A DNA stretch of 64,000 bases, taken from contig NZ_AP024850.1 of assembly GCF_024346675.1 (NCBI RefSeq), positions 1,364,001-1,428,000 of the forward strand, given 5' to 3'. This document shows positions 8,593 through 17,388 of the stretch, in pieces (the first letter of the stretch is position 1; each line of letters begins with the position of its first letter). Below the pieces are notes generated by a model. It searched no databases. It worked only from the letters and a program-made list of their open reading frames with translations, and was not told the origin of the DNA. Origin of the DNA: Photobacterium sanguinicancri. GTDB taxonomy: Bacteria > Pseudomonadota > Gammaproteobacteria > Enterobacterales > Vibrionaceae. A program made the translations under genes and the position numbers.

Positions 8593-9963
8593 ATGGAAAA
8601 GCCACGCCTGTCGTTTTGGCAAATATGGAATATGAGTTTCGGGTTTTTAGGGATCCAGTTTGGTTTTGGTTTACAGAATGCAAATGTTAGCCGAATTTTT
8701 GAAACGCTTGGCGCCAGCATCGATCAAATCCCTATTTTGTGGATTGCAGCACCGTTAACCGGTTTACTTGTACAGCCAATTATTGGCTACTTTAGTGACC
8801 GAACTTGGACGCCGCTTGGCCGTCGTCGACCTTACTTCTTATGTGGCGCAATTGCTTCGTCGTTTGCGTTAATCATCATGCCTTATTCGCCGTACCTGTG
8901 GGTTGCCGCGGGGATGCTATGGATTCTTGATGCGTCAATTAATGTATCGATGGAACCGTTTCGCGCTCTAGTCGCTGATAATTTGCCGTCAGAACAGCGT
9001 ACACAAGGTTTTGCTGTTCAAACATTCTTTATCGGTATCGGCTCTGTTGTGGCTTCTGCAATGCCTTACATTTTAAGTAATGTATTTGATGTTGCGAATA
9101 CCGCTCCTGCTGGCGAAGTTCCGCCATCAGTGAAGATCTCGTTCCTTTGTGGTGCCGTTGTCTTTTTAGCTTCTATTTTGTGGACGGTATTTAAAACCAA
9201 AGAATACTCTCCAGCTGAGATGGATAAGTTCCATGCTGCAGAATCTGGTGTAGCGTCAGAAGCACAAGAAGAAAAAGCCAGCCTGAAAGAAATTATGGAC
9301 GATCTTCGTGCCATGCCTAAAACCATGATGCAGCTTGCGGTTGTTCAGTTTTTCTCTTGGTTTGCACTATTTGCAATGTGGATCTATACCACGTCAGCAG
9401 TTACATCGCATATCTTTGGTACGTCAGACACCAGCTCTGCCCTGTATAACGAAGGGGCTGATTGGGTTGGCCTTTGTTTTGCCGCTTATAATGGTATCTC
9501 TGCTTTAGCCGCATTTGCCTTACCTTGGCTTGCAAACCGTACCAGCCGTAAATTTGTTCACTCACTTGCTTTGATGATTGGTGGCGTGAGCTTGGCTTCG
9601 ATTTCCGTAATTGAAAACCCACAAATGTTGATGCTTAACATGGTGGGGATTGGCATCGCATGGGCGAGTATTCTGTGTATGCCTTACGCTATCCTAGCGG
9701 GTGCGTTGCCAAGCCGTAAAATGGGTTTCTACATGGGCGTATTTAACTTCTTCATCGTACTTCCCCAGATTCTAGCGGCGGGTATTCTCGGTTTCTTCAC
9801 ACGCTGGGCATTTGATGGCAACACTATGATGGCATTAGTGTTAGGTGGTTGTGCAATGGTAGCTGCTGGCTTGTTTGTTGTGTTTGTCCAAGATGACGAT
9901 GAGCCGAATCGAGTTGCGGATAAAACAGGAAAAAGAATGAAAGCCAAGGCTGCGATAGCCTGA
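8593..9963 (+). CDS. MFS sugar transporter (maltose/sucrose, SLC45/GPH-like)
   Basis: 456-aa integral membrane transporter with about 12 helices. It contains GYFSDRTWTPLGRRRPYF, the MFS loop 2-3 signature typical of bacterial maltose and plant/animal sucrose carriers (SLC45/GPH-like), and a central cytoplasmic loop around residues 200-235. The likely role is proton-coupled uptake of a disaccharide or maltodextrin. ATG 8593 was chosen because GGGG lies 6 bases upstream; ATG 8587 overlaps that site. It is a single-gene unit ending at a strong terminator, with a consensus CRP site upstream. Confidence 0.85.
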   Translation: MEKPRLSFWQIWNMSFGFLGIQFGFGLQNANVSRIFETLGASIDQIPILWIAAPLTGLLVQPIIGYFSDRTWTPLGRRRPYFLCGAIASSFALIIMPYSPYLWVAAGMLWILDASINVSMEPFRALVADNLPSEQRTQGFAVQTFFIGIGSVVASAMPYILSNVFDVANTAPAGEVPPSVKISFLCGAVVFLASILWTVFKTKEYSPAEMDKFHAAESGVASEAQEEKASLKEIMDDLRAMPKTMMQLAVVQFFSWFALFAMWIYTTSAVTSHIFGTSDTSSALYNEGADWVGLCFAAYNGISALAAFALPWLANRTSRKFVHSLALMIGGVSLASISVIENPQMLMLNMVGIGIAWASILCMPYAILAGALPSRKMGFYMGVFNFFIVLPQILAAGILGFFTRWAFDGNTMMALVLGGCAMVAAGLFVVFVQDDDEPNRVADKTGKRMKAKAAIA

Positions 9964-9988
9964 TAACAAATGTCATTCGTACAGTATT

Positions 9989-10020
9989 AAAAAGCCAGCA
10001 TACTTATGCTGGCTTTTTTA
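9989..10020. terminator. Bidirectional terminator
   Basis: Stem AAAAGCCAGCATA/TATGCTGGCTTTT with a 2-nt loop, flanked by A- and T-tracts. It can serve the MFS gene (+) and possibly the convergent crotonase gene (-). Confidence 0.85.
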
Positions 10021-10024
10021 TGCT

Positions 10025-10074
10025 CTTGCCTTGCCTTGCCTTGCCTTGCCTTGCCTTGCCTTGCCTTGCCTTGC
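10025..10074. repeat. Pentanucleotide tandem repeat (CTTGC)x10
   Basis: Ten uninterrupted CTTGC units between the bidirectional terminator and the crotonase stop codon, which lies 5 bases away. Perfect copies suggest recent slippage. It is non-coding in the annotated frames. Confidence 0.97.
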
Positions 10075-10079
10075 TTTGA

Positions 10080-10838
10080 CTAAAACTGACTAAAATCAGC
10101 AGGTCGCTTTTCGAGGAACGCGGTGATCGCTTCTCGTGCTTCTGGTTGAGTAAGGAGGTGGAACAACTGTTTATTTTCCGCATCAACAGTGTCGATCAAT
10201 TCATTTACTTCAAAATCTACCAACATAGATTTGCTGATTTGCATCGCTGAGGGTGGAAGTAAAGTAAGTTGATCTAAACAGCTATTCGCATCTTCCATTG
10301 GGTTATAGCTTAGGCTAGTAACAAACCCTAAACTGAGAGCTTCTTCTGCCGTCATGATTTCACCGAGCATCAGCATCGCTTTGGCTTTTCGGATACCAAT
10401 TAGGCGTGACAAATACTGGCTTGATGCAAATTCAGGGCATAGTCCTAATTGAGCGAAGGGCGTTTTGAAAAAAGCATGCGGTGAAATGAACACAAAATCA
10501 CAAAACTGTAAAAGGGTAGTGCCAATACCAATGGCTGCACCTTCTACAACAGCGACTACAGGTTTCTTATTACGTATTAGTGCTTTGATGAAGCGACCTG
10601 CGTGGTTGTCTTGAGCGCCATGAGAGATAGCAAGGAAGTCTTGCATATCATTGCCACTGGTAAAAACACCCCCTTGCGCATGCAGTAAAATAGCGCGCAC
10701 GCTATTGTTGCTTTGGCATGCCTCAATAGTGTCTGCCAGTGCTTTATACATGTCTTGGTTGATGGCATTTTTAGCTGATGGTCGGTCAATCTCAAGCGAC
10801 AGAATGTGATTTTCTTGAGTGACATTTATCCCGAGCAT
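10080..10838 (-). CDS. Enoyl-CoA hydratase/isomerase family protein
   Basis: 252-aa crotonase-fold protein acting on acyl-CoA thioesters in the cytoplasm. The CoA-binding/oxyanion segments GGVFTSGNDMQDF and VVEGAAIGIGTTLLQFCDFVF are present, as is the PFAQLGLCPEFASSQYL active-site region. The Pro-Glu spacing resembles delta3,delta2-enoyl-CoA isomerases (PECI-like) as much as hydratases, so the reaction is undecided. A good ribosome site (GGAGAACGC) precedes ATG 10838. It stands alone, without other fatty-acid genes. Confidence 0.87.
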   Translation of the reverse strand: MLGINVTQENHILSLEIDRPSAKNAINQDMYKALADTIEACQSNNSVRAILLHAQGGVFTSGNDMQDFLAISHGAQDNHAGRFIKALIRNKKPVVAVVEGAAIGIGTTLLQFCDFVFISPHAFFKTPFAQLGLCPEFASSQYLSRLIGIRKAKAMLMLGEIMTAEEALSLGFVTSLSYNPMEDANSCLDQLTLLPPSAMQISKSMLVDFEVNELIDTVDAENKQLFHLLTQPEAREAITAFLEKRPADFSQF

Positions 10839-11056
10839 TGCGTTCTCCTTCCCTGTGAACGTTATGGTAGTCGTTACAGTTAGGTTAGCTCAAGTTAGAG
10901 TTATTACCCTATAAAGATCAAATATAATGCCTATAAGTGGGATGGTCAGCGGACTTGAATGTAAAGCAAGGAGGAGGAAGCGTGATATTAAGAAGTGGTG
11001 TTAACTGATATGGTATTAAGAGCCAGCGTTACTAGCTCTTATTCTAAACCTGCGAA

Positions 11057-11272
11057 TTACTTTTGAACCATATCGATATAAAGTGCTTCAACTTTGGTGC
11101 GCGCCCATTCTGTTTTGCGTAAAAACTTAAGGCTCGATTTGATGCTTGGATCTTGGTTGAAGCAACGAATGTCGATGCGATAACCTAGTTCATCCCAACC
11201 ATAATGCTCAACCAATTCTGTAAGAATTTTTTCGAGGGTAATGCCGTGTAGCGGATTGTTTACTTGTGTCAT
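11057..11272 (-). CDS. VF530-family (DUF2132) DNA-binding protein
   Basis: 71-aa protein that closely follows the VF530/DUF2132 family pattern ([51 protein letters not shown]). The Vibrio fischeri member has a solved structure and was proposed to bind DNA; its cellular role is not established. It is encoded alone, divergent from the yehS-like gene with about 150 bases between. Confidence 0.92.
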   Translation of the reverse strand: MTQVNNPLHGITLEKILTELVEHYGWDELGYRIDIRCFNQDPSIKSSLKFLRKTEWARTKVEALYIDMVQK

Positions 11273-11425
11273 AGTGTTCTATCTCGTTTAAGAACCGCAA
11301 CTATAGCAGGTAAGTAAAGAAATAATATCGCTTTAGGAATAAAGTTGCGCTGATGTCTGGTAAAATACGGCAAAATTTCGCAGTGAGTCATCTTGACTGA
11401 GCTGTAATAAACCTAGGACATACTT

Positions 11426-11899
11426 GTGGTCAACAACGATATCTTACGCCGTATTCGCTATACTTTTGATTTTAATGACGCAGAGATGATTACTATCTTT
11501 GCTGCTGCAGAGCATGAAGTCACTAGAGAGCAAGTTAGTGATTGGTTGAAGAAAGACGATGATGACGCTTTCAAAAAATGTACAGATCTTGAGCTGTCTA
11601 TTTTTCTAAATGGTTTAATCAACCACAAACGTGGTAAGAAAGAAGGCGAGCAACCTAAGCCTGAAGCACGTTTAACGAATAACATGATTTTCATGAAGCT
11701 ACGTATCGCACTGAACTACCGTGCTGAAGATGTGTTGGAAATCCTGGAAAGCATCGACTTTAAATTAAGTAAGCATGAGCTTAGCGCGTTTTTCCGTAAG
11801 CCTGAAAACAAACACTACCGTGAGTGTAAAGATCAGATCTTACGTAACTTCTTATTAGGTGTTCAACGTAAAGAACGCCCAGAAGTAGAATCTGAATAA
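11426..11899 (+). CDS. yehS: DUF1456 family protein (YehS-like)
   Basis: 157-aa protein with two copies of a DUF1456 repeat: residues ~1-65 (NDILRRIRYTFDFNDAEMI) and ~83-145 (NNMIFMKLRIALNYRAEDV). Function is unknown; the E. coli member is YehS. The start is GTG 11426, with AGGA about 9 bases upstream. It is transcribed divergently from the VF530 gene and ends at a clear terminator. Confidence 0.9.
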   Translation: MVNNDILRRIRYTFDFNDAEMITIFAAAEHEVTREQVSDWLKKDDDDAFKKCTDLELSIFLNGLINHKRGKKEGEQPKPEARLTNNMIFMKLRIALNYRAEDVLEILESIDFKLSKHELSAFFRKPENKHYRECKDQILRNFLLGVQRKERPEVESE

Positions 11900-11958
11900 T
11901 ACGAAATAGAATTGATTATACGAAGTATAGTCAGCACCACGTATAGATAGAGATAATA

Positions 11959-11986
11959 AAAGGCTACCTTTGGGTAGCCTTTGTTG
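11959..11986 (+). terminator. Terminator after yehS-like gene
   Basis: Stem AAAGGCTACC/GGTAGCCTTT with a 4-nt loop, then TTGTTGT. Confidence 0.8.
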
Positions 11987-12017
11987 TATCTAGGGCTTGC
12001 TCGTAAATTAGCCGCCC

Positions 12018-12587
12018 CTAATGATTTAGTATTATTTCGCCGTCATGCTCAGTCAACAGCATTTTTTGGATGTTGAAACCACAAAGCATGAGAATAAGGC
12101 ACCAGTTTAAAAAAGGTAGGGTGCTTTCTTCTAGGCTAATCGACAGTTGAGCGGGCTTCCACTGAAACGCTTCACAAAGGCTCTCGACTGTAATACCTGT
12201 AAAGGTATTGTCACCAATAATGCGCTTAAATTCTTTTTCGGTAGGCATTTCAAAAGCGTTTTTATTTTTAAACGCTGTTGGTTTAAATGCGCGCATGACT
12301 TTTCTTGCATCAACATCAATAGGTTGACCATTGTTTTGAATGTTTGGTCGACCTGCTAGAGCTGCGAGAAAACACCAGCAAGGGTAAGGGATCTCAGACA
12401 CATTATCCGGTTCGCGCTTATAGCGTGACATCCAATCAGAGAGTTTTTTCTCTTGTAGACCAGTTAAATGAGCAAGGGTTGCTGAATCATAACCATATTC
12501 TTTTAGTTGGTTAATAATTTCAGCGACTTCAGAAACGAAGGGTTTGGCCCATTGGCTTGCTGGCACTAGGGTGTTTTCTCTGATCAT
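12018..12587 (-). CDS. Conserved hypothetical protein with HTH-like segment
   Basis: 189-aa soluble protein of unknown function. Residues ~25-57 (INQLKEYGYDSATLAHLTGL followed by QEKKLSDWMSRYK) look like a helix-turn-helix resembling Cro/phage-repressor folds. A second stretch (FKRIIGDNTFTGITVESLCE) has similar spacing, so two tandem HTH-like units are possible. No signal peptide or membrane segment is seen. No family is recognised with confidence; a DNA-binding role is an inference. Confidence 0.7.
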   Translation of the reverse strand: MIRENTLVPASQWAKPFVSEVAEIINQLKEYGYDSATLAHLTGLQEKKLSDWMSRYKREPDNVSEIPYPCWCFLAALAGRPNIQNNGQPIDVDARKVMRAFKPTAFKNKNAFEMPTEKEFKRIIGDNTFTGITVESLCEAFQWKPAQLSISLEESTLPFLNWCLILMLCGFNIQKMLLTEHDGEIILNH

Positions 12588-12751
12588 AATAGACTCATGT
12601 GGTTTAGCGTTGCTGCTTACCGAGATAAGCGGATAGGCGTAAGCTTATTCTAACCCTGCAACCAAGTCTATTTACGATAGCCTGCTTGTTACATATTTTA
12701 CTTTATTGTTGGTATATCGGTCAGTTGGTAGTGCCCTAACAGTATTGAAGG

Positions 12752-12788
12752 AAAAGGCTGGCCATCATATCTGACGGCCCACCTTTTT
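12752..12788 (-). terminator. Probable terminator for rhodanese gene
   Basis: Imperfect 12-bp stem (AAAAGGCTGGCC/GGCCCACCTTTT, two mismatches) downstream of the rhodanese stop, followed by TTTTCC on the minus strand. Confidence 0.5.
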
Positions 12789-12816
12789 AATATTGAAAGT
12801 AATTGTGAGGGAAGAG

Positions 12817-13395
12817 TTATAGCGAAGCGGTTTTAAAGCCAGCGCCTTTCCACGCAAAAATACCACCAGGGTAACGATAGACATTGGTGTAACCGAGCTT
12901 CACTGCCCAAGCAGCAGCATTATGGCTACGACTGCATTTCACGAAACCACAGTAAAAGACCAAGGTTTTACTCTTGTCTTCACCAAGAAGCTGGGTGAAG
13001 TCCTCAACTGATTTTTGGTCGGTTAATGCTGAATCCCACTCTGGCATATTAGGGATAGGAAACTCGAATTGCATAGCACTTGGGATATGTTCTTTCTTGT
13101 AGCTGTCTTTGAACGGCATTGCATCGACAATCATTACATCAGTATCTTGTTCGGTGAGTGCTTTGAGCCCGTTAGTGTCGATAAGCTGATAGTTGCCAGC
13201 TAGGGTTTCATTATGAAGCTTGATGGCCACTTGTTCTGTCTCTACTTCGGCTTTGAATTTACCGCCGAACAGCCCTGCATTGGCACTCAACGGTAAGGTT
13301 AACAATGCGCTGGCAAGAATAAGAATGTTGAGTGAAAAGCTGCGTCCGATACGTAGGAAAGAAAGCGAGTGCAAAGATGCCTTGTTTTGTCTCAT
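12817..13395 (-). CDS. Periplasmic rhodanese-domain protein
   Basis: 192-aa exported protein. An N-terminal signal peptide (residues ~18-41, ILILASALLTLPLSANA) is followed by a rhodanese-like domain with the catalytic-loop cysteine in FYCGFVKCSRS and the C-terminal YRYPGGIFAWKGAGF. The active loop CGFVKCSRS has two cysteines, as in several periplasmic sulfur-transfer or thiol-redox rhodaneses. It lies 37 bases downstream of the MauE-like membrane protein gene, so the two probably act together in periplasmic thiol chemistry. Confidence 0.87.
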   Translation of the reverse strand: MRQNKASLHSLSFLRIGRSFSLNILILASALLTLPLSANAGLFGGKFKAEVETEQVAIKLHNETLAGNYQLIDTNGLKALTEQDTDVMIVDAMPFKDSYKKEHIPSAMQFEFPIPNMPEWDSALTDQKSVEDFTQLLGEDKSKTLVFYCGFVKCSRSHNAAAWAVKLGYTNVYRYPGGIFAWKGAGFKTASL

Positions 13396-13432
13396 GATTG
13401 TATCCTTATAAAAGTAGGCTTGCGCCGCGACA

Positions 13433-13879
13433 TCAGACGGTTGGTGTCATCGCGCGGTGGTTTGCCAAGTTATTGAAATAATAAAGTGCTGCTGAAACAC
13501 TAAGGATTAGCAGTAAGATGATAAATTGTGGCTGAAGTGTGCTGTACACTTCTGACTGAAGCGAACCCGGAAGGTAGCAGCCGCAATCAAAATGTAAGCC
13601 TTGATGAAGCGCTAGCCCCAATAGGGCAATGTGTATGCTAAAAGCCGCAATAACAGGAATTAATGTTGTAATGCCAAAGTAGGTGGTGAGTGCGCTAATG
13701 CCAAGCACAAGCGGTAAGGCAAAAGCGATTGATTCGGCATACATAATAGGGACGATGCCAGTATCGCTAAGTAGTAATCTAGTGTGTTCCGATAAGACAA
13801 ATCCTTTGACCGTGAGCGCCGCCGCACACAGCAGCACAAAAGAGGTAACAAAAAGATGGAAATACCCTTTAGTTTTCAT
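13433..13879 (-). CDS. MauE/DoxX-like four-helix membrane protein
   Basis: About 148-aa integral membrane protein with four hydrophobic helices and the motif FDCGCYLPGS between helices 3 and 4. This matches the MauE/DoxX-like group, whose paired cysteines take part in disulfide handling in the periplasm. ATG 13879 (MKTKGYFHLF) places the first helix at the N-terminus; the frame opens at 13936. It is followed by the rhodanese gene. The function of the pair is inferred to be periplasmic thiol redox or sulfur transfer. Confidence 0.75.
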   Translation of the reverse strand: MKTKGYFHLFVTSFVLLCAAALTVKGFVLSEHTRLLLSDTGIVPIMYAESIAFALPLVLGISALTTYFGITTLIPVIAAFSIHIALLGLALHQGLHFDCGCYLPGSLQSEVYSTLQPQFIILLLILSVSAALYYFNNLANHRAMTPTV

Positions 13880-14194
13880 AAATTGATCGCTTCCTTTTGT
13901 ATTGCCCGATTTCAGAGCTGTCGAATCAACAGCCAAAACCTAATCTGGCAAACCTGTTTGGCTTGAATTCCTTAAGTCAGAATTTTTTCTGCCCTTGAGG
14001 TAGGTTGGGTAACCACAAGAGGGATTGAAGTAATGCTAAGTGACCGAATGCGTATAATACCTGACCAGTAGCAAATGAACCTTGATGCAGGTAGCGAAAA
14101 TGCGCCCTTACTTTGTTGTCGAGAGAGCGAACGTGTTGAAAAATAGGAGAATGTTCAAGAGGTAAGGTGGATAGTTAAAGGGGGGAATATCAGT
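13880..14194. other. Intergenic region, no gene seen
   Basis: About 315 bases upstream of the MauE-like gene. It presumably holds that gene's promoter. No RNA gene or convincing small frame was found. Confidence 0.4.
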
Positions 14195-14240
14195 GATAAA
14201 AAAGGCCACCCGAAGGTCGCCTTTTACAATGCTTATGAGC
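14195..14240. repeat. 46-bp direct repeat copy A, containing a terminator
   Basis: 44 of 46 bases match copy B at 15833-15878, in the same orientation. It contains the hairpin GGCCACC-CGAA-GGTCGCC (one stem mismatch) next to an A6 run, which reads as a terminator for minus-strand genes. It lies 7 bases after the stop of the Ig-like/hydrolase gene. Confidence 0.9.
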
Positions 14241-14247
14241 TAGTTTC

Positions 14248-15045
14248 TTATTTTAATGTGTAGAATGTTTGACCTGCTAGATTGCCATGTTTTACAAAGT
14301 CACCGCCTGGTTCACTAGATCCTTTTGTTCGCCACCCATAGAGTCCATTTGACGTTGGATCTGTAAATTTCGCAAGTGCGTTAGCTTTTGCCGCATTAAG
14401 TGCTGCTGTTACGAAATTTGAATAGGTTTCTCTTTCAGGATGATTATAGTTATTGGCGATTGTCATGATGAGAGATAGGTTATTGCTGATAGATTCAATG
14501 AGACTAGGGTAGCCTTCAAAGCCGTGAAATTGATTTCTGGCGGTAATGACATCTTTATAAGTGACATTTGTATTCGTACTAATTGCAAATCGAGAAGGTT
14601 TATTGTCGGCCTTACGGTTTTCTATTACCTGACGCATCCAAAGCATAGAGGTAGACGCATCAACTTCTTTATAGCGAGGGCTACTAGGATTAACGGATTC
14701 TGCAATAAATAGTCTTGCGAGTAGGCCTTGTTCGGTATTTTTCTCGGGTAATTGAATGATTTTTTTAGCAAATACTTCAATATCTAGAGTTGCTTCTTTT
14801 GCTCCCGCTTTTGCTTTTAATGTCGTTTTACCAACAGCGGTGGCTTTTATATCGATTGTCCACTGACCTTTACCGCCATTATATGGGTTGGGTTTTAAGG
14901 TTGAAGTAATTTGTTTTCCACTAGTGAGTGTTATGTCTTTGGCTATCCGTGCCGTTAGCCCATTAGTTCTAAGGCGTTTAATATCATTTTTAGGGATTTT
15001 AACAGAGCTGATTGTTATTCCTCGACTGTCGATAAAACTGGTCAT
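14248..15045 (-). CDS. Ig-like + cell-wall-hydrolase (SleB/Hydrolase_2-like) protein, candidate effector
   Basis: 265-aa protein without a signal peptide. Residues ~1-95 look like a bacterial Ig-like (Big) beta domain (TLKAKAGAKEATLDIEVFAK). Residues ~105-265 resemble a SleB/Hydrolase_2 cell-wall hydrolase: ARLFIAES (candidate catalytic Glu116), LWMRQVIENRK, DVITARNQFHGF and the C-terminal AGQTFY, like the GGHVFY end of that family. A peptidoglycan hydrolase with no export signal, beside a periplasmic protein gene, fits a type VI or similar secreted antibacterial effector. ATG 15045 has AGGA with 7-base spacing and lies 2 bases after the preceding stop. Function is inferred. Confidence 0.7.
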   Translation of the reverse strand: MTSFIDSRGITISSVKIPKNDIKRLRTNGLTARIAKDITLTSGKQITSTLKPNPYNGGKGQWTIDIKATAVGKTTLKAKAGAKEATLDIEVFAKKIIQLPEKNTEQGLLARLFIAESVNPSSPRYKEVDASTSMLWMRQVIENRKADNKPSRFAISTNTNVTYKDVITARNQFHGFEGYPSLIESISNNLSLIMTIANNYNHPERETYSNFVTAALNAAKANALAKFTDPTSNGLYGWRTKGSSEPGGDFVKHGNLAGQTFYTLK

Positions 15046-15047
15046 TA

Positions 15048-15560
15048 TTATTCCTTTATTTTGATGGTTAAATGTTCGCCTTCAACAACAGCATCGTAAA
15101 TGCGTTTTGATGCCCAAACTTTATCAACAAGAAAAGTACTGCTTCCTACATCATCTGCGCTGTCAACAACGTGATTGAGTAAATCAATTCTCTGCATATT
15201 GGCGTTGGATTGGATGAACGCCCAACTTTCGTTATCTTTAGTACTGATGGGTAAAATCCAAAGTTCCTTACCTTGGTGCCAATAAACGTAAGTAGTGAGA
15301 TCGGATGGGGAATATCGACTTAAATAAATGTGGTGTTCGAGTTGTTCACTTTTATTGGTGATGATTTGTGAAATCTGCTGTATCAGTGCGCTGTGACTTT
15401 TTAGGGTGCTGACAGGGATACCAGTAAAAGGTTGCTTACTGCTTTGATCCGATGCGCTTGCTGTCGCCGAGAAAAGCGATAGACAAAATATGATGGTAGC
15501 AAGCGCAAGGGTAGACAGTAACAAATGGCTTGCTGATAACGATGTTTTTATAATCGGCAT
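15048..15560 (-). CDS. Exported hypothetical protein, candidate periplasmic immunity protein
   Basis: 170-aa protein with a clear Sec signal (hydrophobic residues ~13-33, LLLSTLALATIIFCLSLF, cleavage near SASA). The mature part has no recognised domain (about 130 residues with YVYWHQGKELWILPIS and TFLVDKVWASKRIYD). It is the first gene of a two-gene operon with the predicted peptidoglycan hydrolase. A small periplasmic protein paired with a lysozyme-like protein suggests an immunity role, but this rests on context alone. Confidence 0.7.
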   Translation of the reverse strand: MPIIKTSLSASHLLLSTLALATIIFCLSLFSATASASDQSSKQPFTGIPVSTLKSHSALIQQISQIITNKSEQLEHHIYLSRYSPSDLTTYVYWHQGKELWILPISTKDNESWAFIQSNANMQRIDLLNHVVDSADDVGSSTFLVDKVWASKRIYDAVVEGEHLTIKIKE

Positions 15561-15832
15561 AGTGATTTACCCAACAGCAGAGTTAGACCTATTTAGGTAC
15601 CTCTACTCGTGTGATTTGAAACGAATTGATTTTCAAAGGGTATCGTATTTTCTGTTCACGAAATCACTATAGCCATGTCATTGCGATCGAGAGTTGTTAA
15701 ACCATAAGTGAGTAGTTGAATTATTACAGAGATGTTGAAGTAAGTTCGTATCAGAGCGGCGTTTATATAAAGGGTTGTACTGTGTGGCTGGTGGGCTTGG
15801 TTTGCCAATATAGATAGAGACTGAGCAGAAGA
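15561..15832. other. Intergenic region upstream of the two-gene cassette
   Basis: 272 bases that probably hold the cassette promoter. The short frame at 15656-15847 shows no ribosome site and is not believed. Confidence 0.4.
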
Positions 15833-15878
15833 GATAAAAAAGGCCACCCGAAGGTAGCCTTTTACAATGCTTGTGAGC
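15833..15878. repeat. 46-bp direct repeat copy B = asnS terminator
   Basis: The hairpin GGCCACC-CGAA-GGTAGCC plus A6 (T6 on the minus strand) forms the asnS terminator, 10 bases after the asnS stop. 44 of 46 bases match copy A at 14195-14240. Confidence 0.9.
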
Positions 15879-15888
15879 GAACCTCTAA

Positions 15889-17289
15889 TTAGAAGTTTGC
15901 AGAGCGTGGTGCACGTGGGAACGGGATTACGTCACGGATATTTTGCATGCCCGTTACGTAAGTCACTAGACGTTCAAAACCAAGACCGAAGCCAGAGTGA
16001 GGAACTGTACCGTAACGACGTAGGTCGCGGTACCAGTCTAGGTGAGTTGGGTCGATACCCATTTCGTCGATACGCTTGTCTAGAAGCTCTAGACGTTCTT
16101 CACGTTGAGAACCACCGATGATTTCACCGATACCAGGTGCTAGAACGTCCATTGCCGCTACTGTTTTACCGTCATCGTTCATACGCATGTAGAATGCTTT
16201 GATGTCTTTCGGGTAGTTTTTAACAACAACAGGAGCTTTGAAGTGTTCTTCTGCAAGGTAACGCTCGTGCTCAGAAGACATGTCGATGCCCCACTCAACA
16301 TCGAATTCAAATTCGCGGCCAGAATCTTTTAGGATTTGGATTGCGTCAGTGTAATCAACTTGTGCGAAGTCAGAATCAACGAAGCTCTCTAGACGAGAAA
16401 TTGCGTCTTTGTTGATGCGTTGTGCAAAGAACTCAAGATCGTCACGACGCTCTTCAAGTACTGCTTTAAACACATACTTCAGCATGTCTTCTGCTAGTTT
16501 TGCTACATCGTTAAGATCAGCAAAAGCAACTTCAGGCTCAACCATCCAGAATTCAGCTAGGTGGCGGCTTGTGTTTGAGTTTTCCGCACGGAACGTAGGG
16601 CCGAATGTGTACACTTTACTTAGTGCACAAGCATACGTTTCAGCATTTAGCTGGCCAGATACCGTTAGGAACGTTTCTTTACCGAAGAAGTCTTTATCGA
16701 AATCGACTTCACCAGCGTCAGTCATTGGTGTGTTCACAAGATCAAGCGTTGATACGCGGAACATTTCACCCGCACCTTCACAGTCAGACGCTGTGATAAG
16801 TGGTGCAGACATCCAGAAGTAACCTTGCTCGTGGTAGAAGCGGTGGATAGCTTGCGATAGACAGTTACGAACACGCGCTACAGCACCAATCATGTTAGTA
16901 CGAGGACGAAGGTGAGCCACTTCACGAAGGTATTCGATTGAGTGACGAGTTTTCGCCATTGGGTATGTGTCTGGGTCTTCAACTAAACCAACAACTTTTA
17001 CATTTGTTGCAGCTAGTTCAAAATCTTGACCTTTAGCAGGAGACTCAACAATCTTACCAGTGACCTCAACAGAGCAACCAGTTGTCAGTTTAAGTACTTC
17101 TTCCTGGTAATTATTTAACTCATTTGGGACCACGGCCTGAATCGGGTCGAAACAAGAGCCGTCATAAATGGCAAGAAAAGAGATCCCAGCTTTGGAATCA
17201 CGACGTGAGCGGATCCAACCGCGGACAGTGACTTCAGTGTCTACTGCCAGCTTTCCGCTTAATACGTCTGTTACAGGCGCGTAAGTCAT
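15889..17289 (-). CDS. asnS: Asparaginyl-tRNA synthetase
   Basis: Charges tRNA-Asn with asparagine; cytoplasmic class II enzyme. 466 aa, the same length as E. coli AsnRS. The N-terminal OB-fold anticodon-binding domain ([16 protein letters not shown]) is followed by the catalytic domain with motif 1 near [16 protein letters not shown], motif 2 around [21 protein letters not shown] and motif 3 [13 protein letters not shown] 17289 was chosen because GGAG lies upstream and it aligns with the E. coli start; the frame runs on to 17352. The neighbourhood with aspC is conserved with E. coli. Confidence 0.98.
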   Translation of the reverse strand: MTYAPVTDVLSGKLAVDTEVTVRGWIRSRRDSKAGISFLAIYDGSCFDPIQAVVPNELNNYQEEVLKLTTGCSVEVTGKIVESPAKGQDFELAATNVKVVGLVEDPDTYPMAKTRHSIEYLREVAHLRPRTNMIGAVARVRNCLSQAIHRFYHEQGYFWMSAPLITASDCEGAGEMFRVSTLDLVNTPMTDAGEVDFDKDFFGKETFLTVSGQLNAETYACALSKVYTFGPTFRAENSNTSRHLAEFWMVEPEVAFADLNDVAKLAEDMLKYVFKAVLEERRDDLEFFAQRINKDAISRLESFVDSDFAQVDYTDAIQILKDSGREFEFDVEWGIDMSSEHERYLAEEHFKAPVVVKNYPKDIKAFYMRMNDDGKTVAAMDVLAPGIGEIIGGSQREERLELLDKRIDEMGIDPTHLDWYRDLRRYGTVPHSGFGLGFERLVTYVTGMQNIRDVIPFPRAPRSANF

Positions 17290-17388
17290 GTTTAAATTAT
17301 TCTCCGTTAAGGCACTTTGGTCGTAATTGACATATTGTGCTTTAAGATACATTCCGAAGCATTAATATTACCTGTCTTACGTCAAGCA

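Noticed and set aside
8480..8690. Short frames on both strands before the MFS gene
   Set aside because: They overlap the transporter start in other frames and lack supporting signals.
10025..10074. Possible CRISPR-like repeat
   Set aside because: Continuous 5-base units without spacers; a microsatellite.
10004..10186. Minus-strand frame coding KARQG repeats
   Set aside because: It is only a translation of the CTTGC array running into the crotonase gene in another frame; no ribosome site.
15656..15847. 63-codon minus-strand frame upstream of the cassette
   Set aside because: No ribosome site and ends inside a probable promoter region.
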